Notes: generated from the sequence alone by a model not told the origin. 10,936 nt of DNA from Baffinella frigidus (GCA_026770585.1 MU646932.1:33403-44338), one strand, 5' to 3'. Counted from the stretch's first letter, positions 1 through 6,585 are shown. Program-made: numbers and translations.

Positions 1-98
1 CCTCCTTCCCTCCGTCTCTCCCTAGGCCAAACAAACAACCTCTGTCCGTACACACGTGCACTATCAGACGGCACTACCTGCCTGCCTGGCAGGCCTAC

Positions 99-120
99 CA
101 GCTTGAGGCTACCTGCAGGC
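99..120 (-). CDS. Possible micro-exon (GLQVASS)
   Basis: Minus strand, 22 nt after a strong acceptor: an 11-base C run (130-140 on plus, as G) followed by CACTGCGCAG. With the phase 1 exit of the exon at 489-359 it reads GLQVASS up to AAGCTG|GTAGGC. The acceptor context is good; the coding content is too short to judge. Confidence 0.2.
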
Positions 121-273
121 CTGCGCAGTGGGGGGGGGGGCGGGGGAATTTATGGCACCAGACCACCAGGGCTGGGCCCTCGTTGACCCCAGGTTGTGCC
201 AACCGGTTGGGTTCGTGCGAGCAAGCACGCACGCACGCAGCGCAGCGCAGGAACGGTGGGAGGTTGGTGGAGG

Positions 274-350
274 GAGGTTGGCGGTTAGAGGTTGGAGGTT
301 GGCGGTTAGCGATTGGAGGTTGGTGGTTAGAGGTTGGAGGTTGGCGGTTG
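274..350 (+). repeat. GAGGTTG / GCGGTTA heptamer array
   Basis: Eleven heptamers in register (GAGGTTG, GCGGTTA, GTGGTTA and variants), directly following the last exon on the minus-strand transcript. Confidence 0.8.
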
Positions 351-358
351 GTGGGCAC

Positions 359-489
359 CGGGGAGCTGGGTGGCCTTGTCGATGATGACGATGCCTCCAA
401 TGAGCGCGGCCGTGCGTATCAGCCTCTCCAGATGGTCCTCCACCTTGTTCGAGTCCTGGTCCCAAGACGCCTGGTACTTGATAATGCAC
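359..489 (-). CDS. Internal exon E10, unrecognised protein
   Basis: Minus-strand exon of 131 nt after GGGTGCAG. Its first base completes the Arg codon left by the exon at 1997-1861, giving YGR-CIIKYQASWDQDSNK, then VEDHLERLIRTAALIGGIVI, then IDKATQLP. It leaves in phase 1 at CCCCG|GTGCCC. The segment LIRTAALIGGIVIID is hydrophobic and could be a core beta strand or helix. The agreement of phase across a 1.4 kb intron supports the gene model. A 13-nt copy of the exon start with its CAG lies at 898-910. The frame runs into a heptamer repeat just beyond the chosen donor, supporting that end. No family recognised. Confidence 0.57.
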
Positions 490-500
490 CTGCACCCGTC

Positions 501-566
501 ACGTCAAAGTGTCCATTTAACGTCAAACTGTCCATTTAATGTGCGTCACGTCAAACTGTCCATTTA
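501..566. repeat. 19-bp tandem repeat, three copies
   Basis: ACGTCAAACTGTCCATTTA at 501-519 (one mismatch), 520-538 and 548-566, just upstream of exon E10 on minus. Confidence 0.8.
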
Positions 567-897
567 ATGTATATTGGCCACACTCACAAGAATTTTCACG
601 AGTCAGCCAGTCGGCGTCAGGAGCGCCAGAGCCAGGGCCAGCCCCACCACGCGCCCGCCCGCGTGTATGAGTCGTAGTATACGTAGGTATATGTGTGTAT
701 ACGTATATGAGTCGTAATATACGTAGGTATATGTGTGTAGGGCCAGCCCCACCACGCGCCAGCCCGCCAGGGTCAGTTGCACCCGCGTCAGCCAGCACCA
801 GCCATCCAGGGCTAGGGGTCAGGTGTCAGCACGGCCCCGCGCTTCTCGCCCACCATTTAGCATTGTTCGTGTTCATGCATTCTCCGGCTCATCAAGT

Positions 898-910
898 CTT
901 GATGATGCAC
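898..910 (-). pseudogene. Copy of exon E10 start with acceptor
   Basis: Minus strand GGTCAG|GTGCATCATCAAG matches GGTGCAG|GTGCATTATCAAG at 489. Short, but it follows the same pattern as the other exon-edge copies. Confidence 0.35.
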
Positions 911-1212
911 CTGACCCGCGTCACCCGCGTTCGATCCCCCGCCAAACACGCATCAGACAGGCGGTGTGAGGAGCGGCAGTGCCCGCGCCAGCCCGAGGGC
1001 AGGCGCACTATCAGGCAGCCAGGCACCACCAGCCCCGGGCCAGTCAGCCAGTGTCAGGTGCAACCATACCAGCCATCACCTGCACCAGCACCAGCACCAG
1101 CCCCGCCATCCAGCCAGTGTCAGGTGCGCCAGCGCCAGCCAGAGCCAGCCCCCCCAGCAGGGTTCGCTGCGCCAGCGTCGACCAGCCAGGGCCAGGGGTG
1201 AGGTGTCAGCAC

Positions 1213-1270
1213 GTCGCCGCGCGTCTCGTTCACCATCAACAAGGCCTCGTCTTGTGCATCCATTCTCGAG
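1213..1270 (-). CDS. Candidate exon (SRMDAQDEALLMVNETRGD)
   Basis: Minus strand, 58 nt from GAAAGCAG to GAC|GTGCTG, reading SRMDAQDEALLMVNETRGD. Its entry phase fits the phase 2 exit of the exon at 1997-1861, but its phase 0 exit does not fit the next exon at 489, so it would need to be alternative or have another donor. A degenerate copy near 831-886 has an in-frame stop (TAA), suggesting relic duplication. Confidence 0.27.
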
Positions 1271-1302
1271 CTGCTTTCTCCAGGTTTCGAGCACGCGAGA
1301 AC

Positions 1303-1334
1303 CTTGCTCCGGCCAGATACGTCGCGGGTGGGCA
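1303..1334. repeat. Paralogous empty site for element C
   Basis: GGCCAGATACGTCGCGGGTG then GGCACGGACC matches the two sides of the element at 1626-1806 (GGCCAGAAACGTCGCGGGTG and GAGCACGGAC) without the insertion. Confidence 0.6.
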
Positions 1335-1350
1335 CGGACCAGGACGCTGG

Positions 1351-1378
1351 GAGGGAGGGAGGGAGGGAGGGAGGGAGA
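1351..1378. repeat. GGGA simple repeat
   Basis: Run of GAGG/GGGA tetranucleotides; a similar run is at 7446-7475. Confidence 0.85.
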
Positions 1379-1428
1379 GAGGGACAGATTGAGAGAGAGA
1401 TGGAGGGAGCGACTCCACGGACAAACAC

Positions 1429-1452
1429 CTGCCGTAGAACTTGACGAGATCC
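1429..1452 (-). pseudogene. Copy of exon E9 end with donor
   Basis: Minus strand GATCTCGTCAAGTTCTACGG then CAG|GTGTTT: the DLVKFYG codons of exon E9 plus a donor-like junction. Confidence 0.45.
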
Positions 1453-1550
1453 GGGTGGGCACGGGCAAGTACATCTGGGCAGGCACGGAGGGAGGGACAC
1501 TGGACAGACAGGGCGGCAGGGCAGGCACACGGGACTCGAGAGAGACACAC

Positions 1551-1576
1551 ACCTACCGTAAAGCTTTGACGAGACC
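1551..1576 (-). pseudogene. Second copy of exon E9 end with donor
   Basis: Minus strand GGTCTCGTCAAAGCTTTACG followed by GTAGGTGTG; same exon end with a one-base insertion that breaks the frame, and a good donor. Confidence 0.42.
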
Positions 1577-1625
1577 CCCCGCGAGATTTCGAGAAAATTA
1601 ATCTGGCCAGAAACGTCGCGGGTGA

Positions 1626-1806
1626 CCACACGAGGCTATCCATGCGAACAGAATAAAAGGGCATTTTTAAAAATTGTGGGAAATGACCACGTTTCCTCCT
1701 GCTTTTCCAGGGGGAAACGTGATCAATTGCTGACTTTTGGCGTGTTTCCTGGTGAACAATCCAATAATTGACTTATGGTTCTGTTCGCATGGATAGCCTC
1801 GTGTGG
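1626..1806. mobile_element. TIR element family C (181 bp)
   Basis: Perfect 28-bp inverted repeats at 1626-1653 and 1779-1806 (starting CCACACGAGGCTATCCATGC). A second small inverted repeat, CACGTTTCC / GGAAACGTG, lies inside. Flanked by GA on both sides; removing the element and one GA leaves GGTGAGCACGGAC, matching GGTGGGCACGGAC at 1327-1339 in a paralogous unit. Confidence 0.75.
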
Positions 1807-1860
1807 GAGCACGGACATGTCCGGCTGGGCAGGCTCGGGACTCGAGAGAGAGACACACAC

Positions 1861-1997
1861 CGGCCGTAGAGTTTGACGAGATCCTCGGCGAACGTGACCG
1901 CAGCCGGCGTGCCCGCGAGCGCCAGCACAGGCAGGCCCTCGGTCATCGAGACGGACGCGCTGATCGTGTGCGCGACCTGTACGCGCAGCTCGCGCAC
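1861..1997 (-). CDS. Internal exon E9, unrecognised protein
   Basis: Minus-strand exon of 137 nt, entering in phase 0 after GATCGCAG and leaving in phase 2 before GTGTGTG. It reads VRELRVQVAHTISASVSMTE, then GLPVLALAGTPAAVTFAEDL, then VKLYG plus two bases of an Arg codon. The Ala/Val/Leu-rich middle could be a buried helix but is too short and broken for a sure membrane span. The exon end (LVKLYG) is echoed downstream at 1429-1452 and 1551-1576; the exon start is echoed twice upstream (2094-2138, 2323-2367). The phase 2 exit fits the entry phase of the exon at 489-359. No family recognised. Confidence 0.6.
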
Positions 1998-2042
1998 CTG
2001 CGATCAACCAATCTCAGAGGAAAACGGTTTTAATTTTTTTTT

Positions 2043-2085
2043 TTGGATTCAATGAAAATTACTACACGAATTCGTTACTATTACT
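2043..2085. mobile_element. Family B remnant 1
   Basis: TGGATTCAATGAAAATTACTACACGAATTCG and the next bases resemble the left inner arm of family B (CAACGAAATTTACTACACAA). It lies in the tandem unit around exon E9. Confidence 0.4.
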
Positions 2086-2093
2086 GGCAGAAG

Positions 2094-2138
2094 CGACGCG
2101 CTGATCGTGTGCGCGACCTTCACGCGCAGCTCGCGCAC
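2094..2138 (-). pseudogene. Tandem copy 2 of exon E9 start
   Basis: Minus strand VRELRVKVAHTISAS after GATCGCAG; differs from the full exon by Q to K and silent changes. Homology ends after AGCGCGTC. Confidence 0.55.
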
Positions 2139-2270
2139 CTGCGATCGACCACCCACCCACGCCATTTACTATTCATCCTGCAGCAACCCACGTCGTTCAT
2201 TCTGCACCCATGCTGCAGATGCAAGATGTGATCAACCAATCTCACAGGGGAACGGTTTTAATGTAAAACT

Positions 2271-2313
2271 GTTGGATGCAATGAAAATTACTACACGAAT
2301 CCGTCACTATTAC
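2271..2313. mobile_element. Family B remnant 2
   Basis: Copy of the 2043-2085 remnant (ATGAAAATTACTACACGAAT) carried along by the same tandem duplication. Confidence 0.4.
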
Positions 2314-2322
2314 GAGCAACAC

Positions 2323-2367
2323 CGACGCGCCGATCGTGTGTGCAACCTTCACGCGCAGCCCCCGCAC
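2323..2367 (-). pseudogene. Tandem copy 3 of exon E9 start
   Basis: 45 nt in phase 0, reading VRGLRVKVAHTIGAS between GATCGCAG and GTCG|GTGTTG. It could be spliced as a 15-codon mini-exon; otherwise a relic. Confidence 0.5.
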
Positions 2368-2556
2368 CTGCGATCAACCAATCACCCACACCATTCACTA
2401 TGCATCCTGCAACCAACCACGCCATGCATCCTGCATTCACCCAACCACCACCCAACCTCGCCGTTGGGCAACCACGCCGTTCATTCTACACCCAGGCATG
2501 CTGCGGATGCACGATGTCTCATCAACTACCGGTCGAGTGCGTGGCTTGGTCGACAC

Positions 2557-2641
2557 GGTGAAGTGGCCTCTGGCTGGGAGAAGGTGCCTCTAGCCGGGTC
2601 GAGATGTTTTGCTTCACGAACCGTGTACGGGGAAGGTTCAC
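2557..2641 (-). CDS. Candidate exon (VNLPRTRFVKQNISTRLE)
   Basis: Minus strand, after CGAACACAG|GTG; reads VNLPRTRFVKQNISTRLEAP and stays open to a possible donor CACC|GTGTCG. Upstream is the long GA tract (CT on plus), so the usual pyrimidine tract is missing. The 3' part contains a short direct duplication (2565-2577 and 2586-2598), so the exon may end earlier. Confidence 0.25.
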
Positions 2642-2659
2642 CTGTGTTCGCTCGGGGTT

Positions 2660-2698
2660 CTCTCTCTCTTCCTCTCTCTCTCTCTCTCTCGCTCCCTC

Positions 2699-2793
<95 letters not shown>
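2660..2793. repeat. CT microsatellite with CTCG interruptions
   Basis: About 134 bp of TC/CT dinucleotides with several GCTC interruptions; Ser-Leu open frames here are artefacts. Confidence 0.95.
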
Positions 2794-2868
2794 ATGCCCT
2801 ATCAACCCATGTTATGAGCCTCTTTCGAGCGGACAGGAGATGGAAGCGTTGGCAAGGAGGTGCCACAC

Positions 2869-2914
2869 AGGTGTTCCGCCACTTCCGGAAGCCCTCCTCG
2901 TGCTCCGGGTTCAT
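2869..2914 (-). CDS. Candidate exon abutting a TIR element (MNPEHEEGFRKWRNT)
   Basis: Minus strand, 46 nt, reading MNPEHEEGFRKWRNT between TGTGTGGAG and ACCT|GTGTGG. The AG that would act as acceptor lies in the terminal repeat of the 137-bp element at 2913-3049. The peptide looks like real coding sequence, but the exit phase (1) is not matched to a neighbour, so the boundaries are provisional. Confidence 0.38.
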
Positions 2915-3049
2915 CTCCACACAAGTATTAATTAATCGCTTTTGGCGCAACGAAATTTACTACACAAATGCTTTACAATTACTTGTATGAGCAAACCGTG
3001 TAGTAATGTTCGTTGCCCAAAAGCAATTAATTAACACTTGTATGGAGAT
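2913..3049. mobile_element. TIR element family B, copy 1 (137 bp)
   Basis: Arms of about 55 bp starting ATCTCCACACAAGTATTAAT and ending in the complementary CACTTGTATGGAGAT. Non-coding, MITE-like. The left end lies at the candidate exon 2869-2914 and would supply its acceptor AG on minus. Confidence 0.75.
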
Positions 3050-3107
3050 TAGGGTGCAACCTTGCCTCGAGAGGGTCAGTAGCAGACGTGGATTCTCCCA
3101 GGGCTCA

Positions 3108-3255
3108 TCCGGAAACATGTTTAATTTTAAAGAAAATAGCCTATCAAACCGGACCCTGTCCCTAGTTAAATTTACTTAGGGCCCTAATTGACATTCGTCT
3201 AACTCCTATTAACAAATAGGGATCCATGTTTTTAAAAATTACACATGTCCCCGGA
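3108..3255. mobile_element. TIR element family F (148 bp)
   Basis: Ends TCCGGAAACATGTTTAATTT and the complement of TCCGGGGACATGTGTAATTT; non-coding interior, AT-rich relative to flanks. Single copy here. Confidence 0.6.
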
Positions 3256-3804
3256 TTTGGGCAGAGGCGGCGGCAGAGGCGGTAGACGCGGCGACAGATG
3301 CGGCCGGCTGGGGAGGCATACCACACGGTGGACTTCGAACCTTTCATCAAAAGTCAAATTGCCTTGATGCAATTACCTTAAGAGATTTCCCGGTGCAATT
3401 TGGTCACGCACCCCCCTGGAATCCAGGCCCAACGAAACCCTCGAAGCCCACCGTGTGTGTGTGGGGGAACGGGGCAGAGGGCACCACTGAACGCCCGCGT
3501 GACCGGTCACGCGGACGCCGAAGCCAACTGTCCGAGGTGACTGCCTTGCGTTGTCACTGGTTGACGTGGATGCTCGGTGGGCAGAGGCGGCGGCAGAGAC
3601 GGCAGATGGTGCGACAGATGCGGCGGGGGAGGCATAGGGGAGGGGAAAGCGCTGCATCTCTTGTAAAGCAAAAAATGCGGAGATATTTTCGGGTACGAGA
3701 AACGGGACGGGTACACCGGAGTAGACTAAAAGTCTAGCTCGTTCCTCTTTTTTTCTCAGCGACCTTCCAAGAGAGGAGTCGGGGGGAAAGGGGGCAGAGG
3801 GTAC

Positions 3805-3891
3805 CGACTGGTTGACGTGGAGGAACTTGCATGAGGCGTTGAACTCGAAGCCGTAGGGAAGCTGCGCGAGGCCACGCCAGGTCACGAGTTC
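3805..3891 (-). CDS. Internal exon E7, unrecognised protein
   Basis: Minus-strand exon of 87 nt, 29 codons in phase 0, from GAACAAG to CAGTCG|GTACC. It reads ELVTWRGLAQLPYGFEFNAS and ends CKFLHVNQS. The core LPYGFEFNASC is repeated as LPYGVECNASC or LPYGVECNAPC in two upstream copies and LPYGFD in a third. The 3' end of the exon (the LHVNQ codons) is also repeated near 3553-3575. The acceptor AAG is not ideal; an alternative is the CAG just before the LPYG codons, which all copies share. No family recognised. Confidence 0.55.
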
Positions 3892-3991
3892 CTTGTTCAC
3901 ACACACTCGTTCGCGCTAAAAGTGTTTAGAGGGCTTATGGCGGTACAGATTTTTAAAACTCCGCCAGCAAACAGCTACGATTCCCAACTCT

Positions 3992-4029
3992 GCAGGAGGC
4001 GTTGCACTCGACGCCGTACGGAAGCTGCG
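3992..4029 (-). pseudogene. Partial copy 2 of exon E7 (QLPYGVECNASC)
   Basis: Minus strand reads QLPYGVECNASC after CCACGCAG. It differs from exon E7 by F to V and F to C plus silent changes. Confidence 0.5.
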
Positions 4030-4097
4030 TGGAAAGCCATCGGACGCGTGAGTAAGAGAGAGCTAACGAGAAAGCACGAGCGAGTGAGAGAGGCAAC

Positions 4098-4235
4098 CCA
4101 CTTAGCAGCCACCGGGGCTTCACGGATACAGTCCATCTAAACGATTTGTACCAGAATCGTATCCATTTGCACTGGAACCTAACCGCGTTTCCCCCGGATA
4201 TCCGGGGGAAAAGGAACTCAGCCGCTGCTAAGTGG
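4098..4235. mobile_element. TIR element family H (138 bp) with internal palindrome
   Basis: 12-bp perfect inverted ends CCACTTAGCAGC / GCTGCTAAGTGG. The interior has a perfect 24-bp palindrome at 4188-4211 centred on GGATATCC, and a small hairpin at 4142-4159. It sits between two tandem copies of the exon E7 fragment. Confidence 0.6.
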
Positions 4236-4272
4236 CAGGGGGCGTTGCACTCGACGCCGTACGGAAGCTGCA
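4235..4272 (-). pseudogene. Partial copy 3 of exon E7 (QLPYGVECNAPC)
   Basis: Minus strand reads LQLPYGVECNAPC after CGATCCTCCCTCCTGCAG, a strong acceptor-like context. It shares about 35 nt of downstream flank with copy 2, so the two are a tandem duplication of roughly 240 bp, with the TIR element 4098-4235 inserted between. Confidence 0.5.
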
Positions 4273-4399
4273 GGAGGGAGGATCGCACGCGTGAGTAAGG
4301 GAGAGCCCACCAGAGGTGCGTGCAAGAGAGCCAATCAGAGGTGAGCTAGAGAGAGCTAACACGGACGGACGATCGAGCGAGAGAGGCAGACAGACACAC

Positions 4400-4430
4400 G
4401 AGATCGAAGCCGTACGGAATCTGCGCGAGG
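4400..4430 (-). pseudogene. Partial copy 4 of exon E7 (QIPYGFD)
   Basis: Minus strand reads QIPYGFDL after ATCCTCCCTCGCGCAG. Short, but preserves the acceptor-like context seen in copy 3. Confidence 0.4.
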
Positions 4431-4479
4431 GAGGATCGGACGGATCAAACCCATCGAACCACCTTGTTCAGGAGTGGTC

Positions 4480-4560
4480 AGCATCTATGGCGCACTCTTC
4501 CAGGTTGAGCAGCAACGCGCACTCAAGATCGTTAACGTTGAGCAACGAGCACGAAACACG
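4480..4560 (-). CDS. Weak coding-like island (ECALLLNLEECAIDADHS, then stop)
   Basis: Minus strand reads SLLNVNDLECALLLNLEECA then IDADHS and a TGA. The Leu-rich helical peptide is protein-like, and CTTGAG|TGC could be an acceptor. The stop codon would end the protein here, which conflicts with coding exons further downstream, so it may be a relic, an alternative terminal exon or chance. A short duplication (GTTGAGCA.CAACG) lies inside it. Confidence 0.2.
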
Positions 4561-4603
4561 CGTTTGAGGAGGGCGGGGTCGCAGGCGTGTTGTGTGGTAA
4601 CAT

Positions 4604-4711
4604 GATCTTCCCCTCGGTACTTCCAAAAATTTGAGACCACATTTGTGGAACAGAATCGAAAGTTGGTCCTTCAATGTGGTCTCAGATATTTGGAAGTACG
4701 AAGGGAACATC
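4604..4711. mobile_element. TIR element family E (108 bp)
   Basis: Arms of about 38 bp at 4604-4642 and 4674-4711 (TACTTCCAAA..TTTGAGACCACAT against its complement) with a short loop. MITE-like, single copy. Confidence 0.65.
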
Positions 4712-4860
4712 TCCTAAAACGGCTCTTCGTGAGCTTTACTTCACCCAGGCGAGGCGGGCCCTTCCAGAGGAAAAAACGTTTCCCTCCACTTTTGCCAACT
4801 AATTTCAGGGGGTTGTCGACCACTTTTGGTCTGCTACCCCGGCCTCCATGTGAAGCATAC

Positions 4861-4941
4861 CTCGCGGCCGTCGCACTGGACGAAGATCTCGTCGTTCTTG
4901 GTTACCAGCCGCTGCTCACTTTTCCACATCGCCCGCCGCGC
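4861..4941 (-). CDS. Internal exon E6, unrecognised protein
   Basis: Minus-strand exon of 81 nt, exactly 27 codons in phase 0, bounded by CTCCCCAG and GAG|GTATGC, both good consensus sites with a pyrimidine-rich stretch before the acceptor. It reads ARRAMWKSEQRLVTKNDEIF and ends VQCDGRE. The mix of basic and acidic residues with scattered hydrophobics is that of a soluble folded protein. The first 22 nt are repeated at 5110-5131 beside a canonical donor. No family recognised. Confidence 0.62.
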
Positions 4942-5023
4942 CTGGGGAGACGGGATGATGATGTTGAGGTTGTGACTAGACGCGCGCGCTCACACACCAC
5001 CGCAGCTCAGGCCACCGCCGTCA

Positions 5024-5110
5024 GGTGAGCTGGCCTGAGTGAGCTGCGGCTTGTCCACAAGAACGATGAGTGATCTGCGGCTTGTCCACACGAACGATGG
5101 CCAGCTCACC
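5024..5110. repeat. Inverted repeat with internal tandem duplication
   Basis: GGTGAGCTGGCC (5024-5035) and GGCCAGCTCACC (5099-5110). Between them GCGGCTTGTCCACA.GAACGATG occurs twice. The left arm also pairs imperfectly with CCGCAGCTCAGGCCA at 5000-5014. Confidence 0.55.
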
Positions 5111-5131
5111 TTTCCACATCGCCCGCCGCGC
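5110..5131 (-). pseudogene. Truncated copy of exon E6 with a new donor
   Basis: 22 nt after GGTTCGCAG reading ARRAMWK and ending AAAG|GTGAGC, a canonical donor. In the full exon the same place is AAAAGTGAGC, so one base change makes the donor. The donor forms part of the inverted repeat 5024-5035 / 5099-5110. Confidence 0.5.
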
Positions 5132-5348
5132 CTGCGAACCATCAACATTGTGTGTTCAACATTGTAAGTTCAACATCGTACGTTCAAACACAAAATTCCG
5201 ACGTGTGATGACCGCCCATGGGATGTTCTGCGTGGGTTGATGTTTGTTGTTACTAGACGCAGAGAGAGCGTGCGCCTAATCCCTACAGAAGCTCAGGCCA
5301 CCGCCGGCAGGCACACCCGTCAGGCCAGGAAGGGCACCGCACGGTTTT

Positions 5349-5490
5349 CATCTCGAAAGATAACTGATTCAGTGCCCTAATTAGCGTCTTCATTTAATTA
5401 GGAGGCATAATTAAATTTACTATGCCTTAACTAATTTCTCCTATTCAACCTCCTATTAAAAATGAACTGATTCAGTTATCTTCCGAGATG
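5349..5490. mobile_element. TIR element family G (142 bp)
   Basis: 25-bp arms at 5349-5373 and 5466-5490 with two mismatches (CATCTCGAAAGATAACTGAT). AT-rich interior with a minor hairpin GGCATAATTA / ACTATGCC. Confidence 0.68.
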
Positions 5491-5599
5491 AGTTTGCACC
5501 CTGGCACCACTGTGCGCGCGCGCCCTGCGTGCCGCCCTCCCAACAGACCTGATTGCCTGATCGACCGCACTCAGGCCTGGTTGCCTGCTGGACACCTTC

Positions 5600-5690
5600 T
5601 TGCTAGCAAGCCGGTGCCCACGGCAAGGTCGTCCGACGCCGGTGTCCACGGCAAGGTCGTCCAGGTCGACGCGAGACCGCGGTTGCGTGC
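5600..5690 (-). pseudogene. Duplicated coding-like segment (DDLAVDTG / DDLAVGTG)
   Basis: Minus strand has RVDLDDLAVDTG followed by a direct copy of the same bases reading DDLAVGTGLLARR in another frame (plus-strand copies around 5618-5635 and 5649-5666). No clear acceptor precedes it; AAGAAG|GTGTCC could be a donor. I see it as a tandemly duplicated exon fragment or relic rather than a defined exon. Confidence 0.25.
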
Positions 5691-5717
5691 GGACGCAACC
5701 GTGGTTGGTTGCCCGCA

Positions 5718-5778
5718 GGCAGGCAGACAGGCAGACAGGCAGGCAGATAGACAGGCATGCAGACACGCAGACACGCGT
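5718..5778. repeat. CAGG/CAGA tetranucleotide repeat
   Basis: Degenerate GCAGGCAGACAGG units. Just before it, ACCGCGGTTGCGT / ACGCAACCGTGGT forms an imperfect hairpin (about 5676-5708). Confidence 0.8.
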
Positions 5779-5908
5779 GGGGAAAGAGCACATCAGACCC
5801 AGTTCTCTTCCAAGGACGGCTGCACGCAGAGAGGCGAACAGGCAGAGAGCCGTCGGGAAAGAGGATCGTCGGGAGAGAGGGAGAGAGGAACGTCGGGTCT
5901 AACTCACC

Positions 5909-5955
5909 CTCTCTCTCTCTCTCTTTCTCTCTCTCGCTCTCTCTCTCTCTCTCTC
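5909..5955. repeat. CT microsatellite
   Basis: CT dinucleotides beside the exon E4 copy at 5968-6012; the same order (CT tract, then exon copy) is repeated at 6021-6102. Confidence 0.95.
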
Positions 5956-5967
5956 GGGACAGAAGAC

Positions 5968-6012
5968 CTGGGGGTCGTCACGCAGCTTGTCCAGACGATC
6001 AATCGTGTCTAA
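5968..6012 (-). pseudogene. Copy of exon E4 3' part
   Basis: Minus strand reads LDTIDRLDKLRDDPQ after GCGTTAG and before CCCCAG|GTCTTC. Differences from the exon at 6161-6102 are mostly at third positions. May be an alternative exon or the true 3' half. Confidence 0.45.
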
Positions 6013-6020
6013 CGCGCGCG

Positions 6021-6048
6021 CTCTCTCTCTCTCTCTCTCCCTCGCTCG

Positions 6049-6089
<41 letters not shown>
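6021..6089. repeat. CT microsatellite
   Basis: CT dinucleotides with CTCGCTCG interruptions, ending CTCGGGA before exon E4, like 5955-5960. Confidence 0.95.
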
Positions 6090-6091
<2 letters not shown>

Positions 6092-6101
6092 GAAAAAGGA
6101 C

Positions 6102-6161
6102 CGTAGGATCGTCCCGAAGCTTGTCGAGACGATCGATCGTGTCTAGCGCCTCCCGGCAGAT
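6102..6161 (-). CDS. Internal exon E4, present in three partial copies
   Basis: Minus-strand exon of 60 nt, 20 codons in phase 0, from TTCGCAG to ACG|GTCC, reading ICREALDTIDRLDKLRDDPT. The strongly amphipathic pattern suggests a helix or short coiled coil. The intron upstream ends in the 134-bp introner-like element (6169-6302). Two further copies of parts of this exon exist: 5968-6012 (LDTIDRLDKLRDDPQ, with a better CAG|GT donor) and 6586-6619 (start half only). Which copy is spliced in is unclear; the copy at 5968-6012 could supply the real 3' end or an alternative exon. Confidence 0.5.
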
Positions 6162-6168
6162 CTGCGAA

Positions 6169-6302
6169 GAGAGATTGATACTTTATTGCCAAACAACCAG
6201 CGTCAGCGCCGCACATGCTCGACGCATTGTGCCACTTACTGTACCCCGTGTCGGCCGCGCATACAAGCATTTTCCGGATGGATTCTAACTCCACCTCCTA
6301 CC
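6169..6302 (-). mobile_element. Introner-like element copy 2, 134 bp
   Basis: Same length as 8776-8909 with three substitutions. It ends 8 bp before the exon at 6161, whose acceptor TTCGCAG is outside the element. The far-side flank lacks an adjacent matching duplication, but TTCGCAGA recurs at 6424-6431, beyond an 87-bp tandem duplication of the element's end. Confidence 0.6.
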
Positions 6303-6366
6303 ACCCCCGCCCCAGGATCAGTGTCACTCACCAACTGAACACCATGGCTAGCTCGTGTGCCGCCAT

Positions 6367-6389
6367 GGATTCTAACTCCACCTCCTACC
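6367..6389 (-). mobile_element. 23-bp duplicate of introner-like element end
   Basis: Repeats the donor-side end of the element (plus-strand GGATTCTAACTCCACC then TCCTACC) 87 bp from the copy at 6280-6302. Confidence 0.5.
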
Positions 6390-6424
6390 GAGACCCTGTC
6401 ACCACCACCCGCACCACCTCAGGT
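6389..6424 (-). CDS. Candidate short exon (PEVVRVVVTGS)
   Basis: Minus strand, 36 nt between GTTCGCAG and TCTCG|GTAGGAGG. In one frame it reads PEVVRVVVTGS. The downstream GTAGGAGG is the end motif of the 134-bp element, repeated here as a 23-bp fragment (6367-6389). It is very short and its frame relation to neighbours is not fixed. Confidence 0.22.
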
Positions 6425-6512
6425 CTGCGAACACCTTCCGTAAGGTGGATACACTAGTGCATCACTCCACTCAAGGCTTACGGGCCTATCTAGGACCTGT
6501 ATCGAGAGTAAT

Positions 6513-6561
6513 CAACCCTCAACCCTCAACCCTCAACCCTCCACCCTCCACCCTCCACCCT
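6513..6561. repeat. CAACCCT / CCACCCT heptamer array
   Basis: Four CAACCCT then three CCACCCT units, opposite in G/C strand bias to the telomere-like array 80 bp away. Flanked by a 17-bp imperfect direct repeat, CCTGTATCGAGAGTAAT (6496-6512) and CCTGTAAGGAGAGTAAT (6568-6584). Confidence 0.85.
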
Positions 6562-6585
6562 CCACAGCCTGTAAGGAGAGTAATG

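Larger units (their letters stand above)
570..1280. repeat. Duplicated CCAG-rich intronic segments
   Basis: A 700-bp stretch without a firm gene. Holds CCAGCACCAGC-type simple repeats, duplicated AT-rich blocks (GTATACGTAGGTATATGTGT near 668-738) with duplicated CCAGCCCCACCACGCGCC, and two copies of a longer block (about 740-890 and 1130-1270) marked by AGGTGTCAGCACG. Proline-rich open frames here are artefacts of the CCAG composition. Confidence 0.55.

Noticed and set aside
695-1601. Overlapping plus-strand Pro/Ser/Gln-rich frames
   Set aside because: Reflect CCAG/CAGC composition of intronic repeats; no initiation or splice context and opposite to the gene.
2107-2817. Open frame of 236 codons on plus
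   Set aside because: It crosses exon-copy and intron sequence on the wrong strand and ends in a Ser-Leu run made by the CT microsatellite.
4188-4211. Transcription terminator hairpin
   Set aside because: A perfect palindrome, but inside a TIR element in intronic eukaryotic DNA with no U-tract logic.
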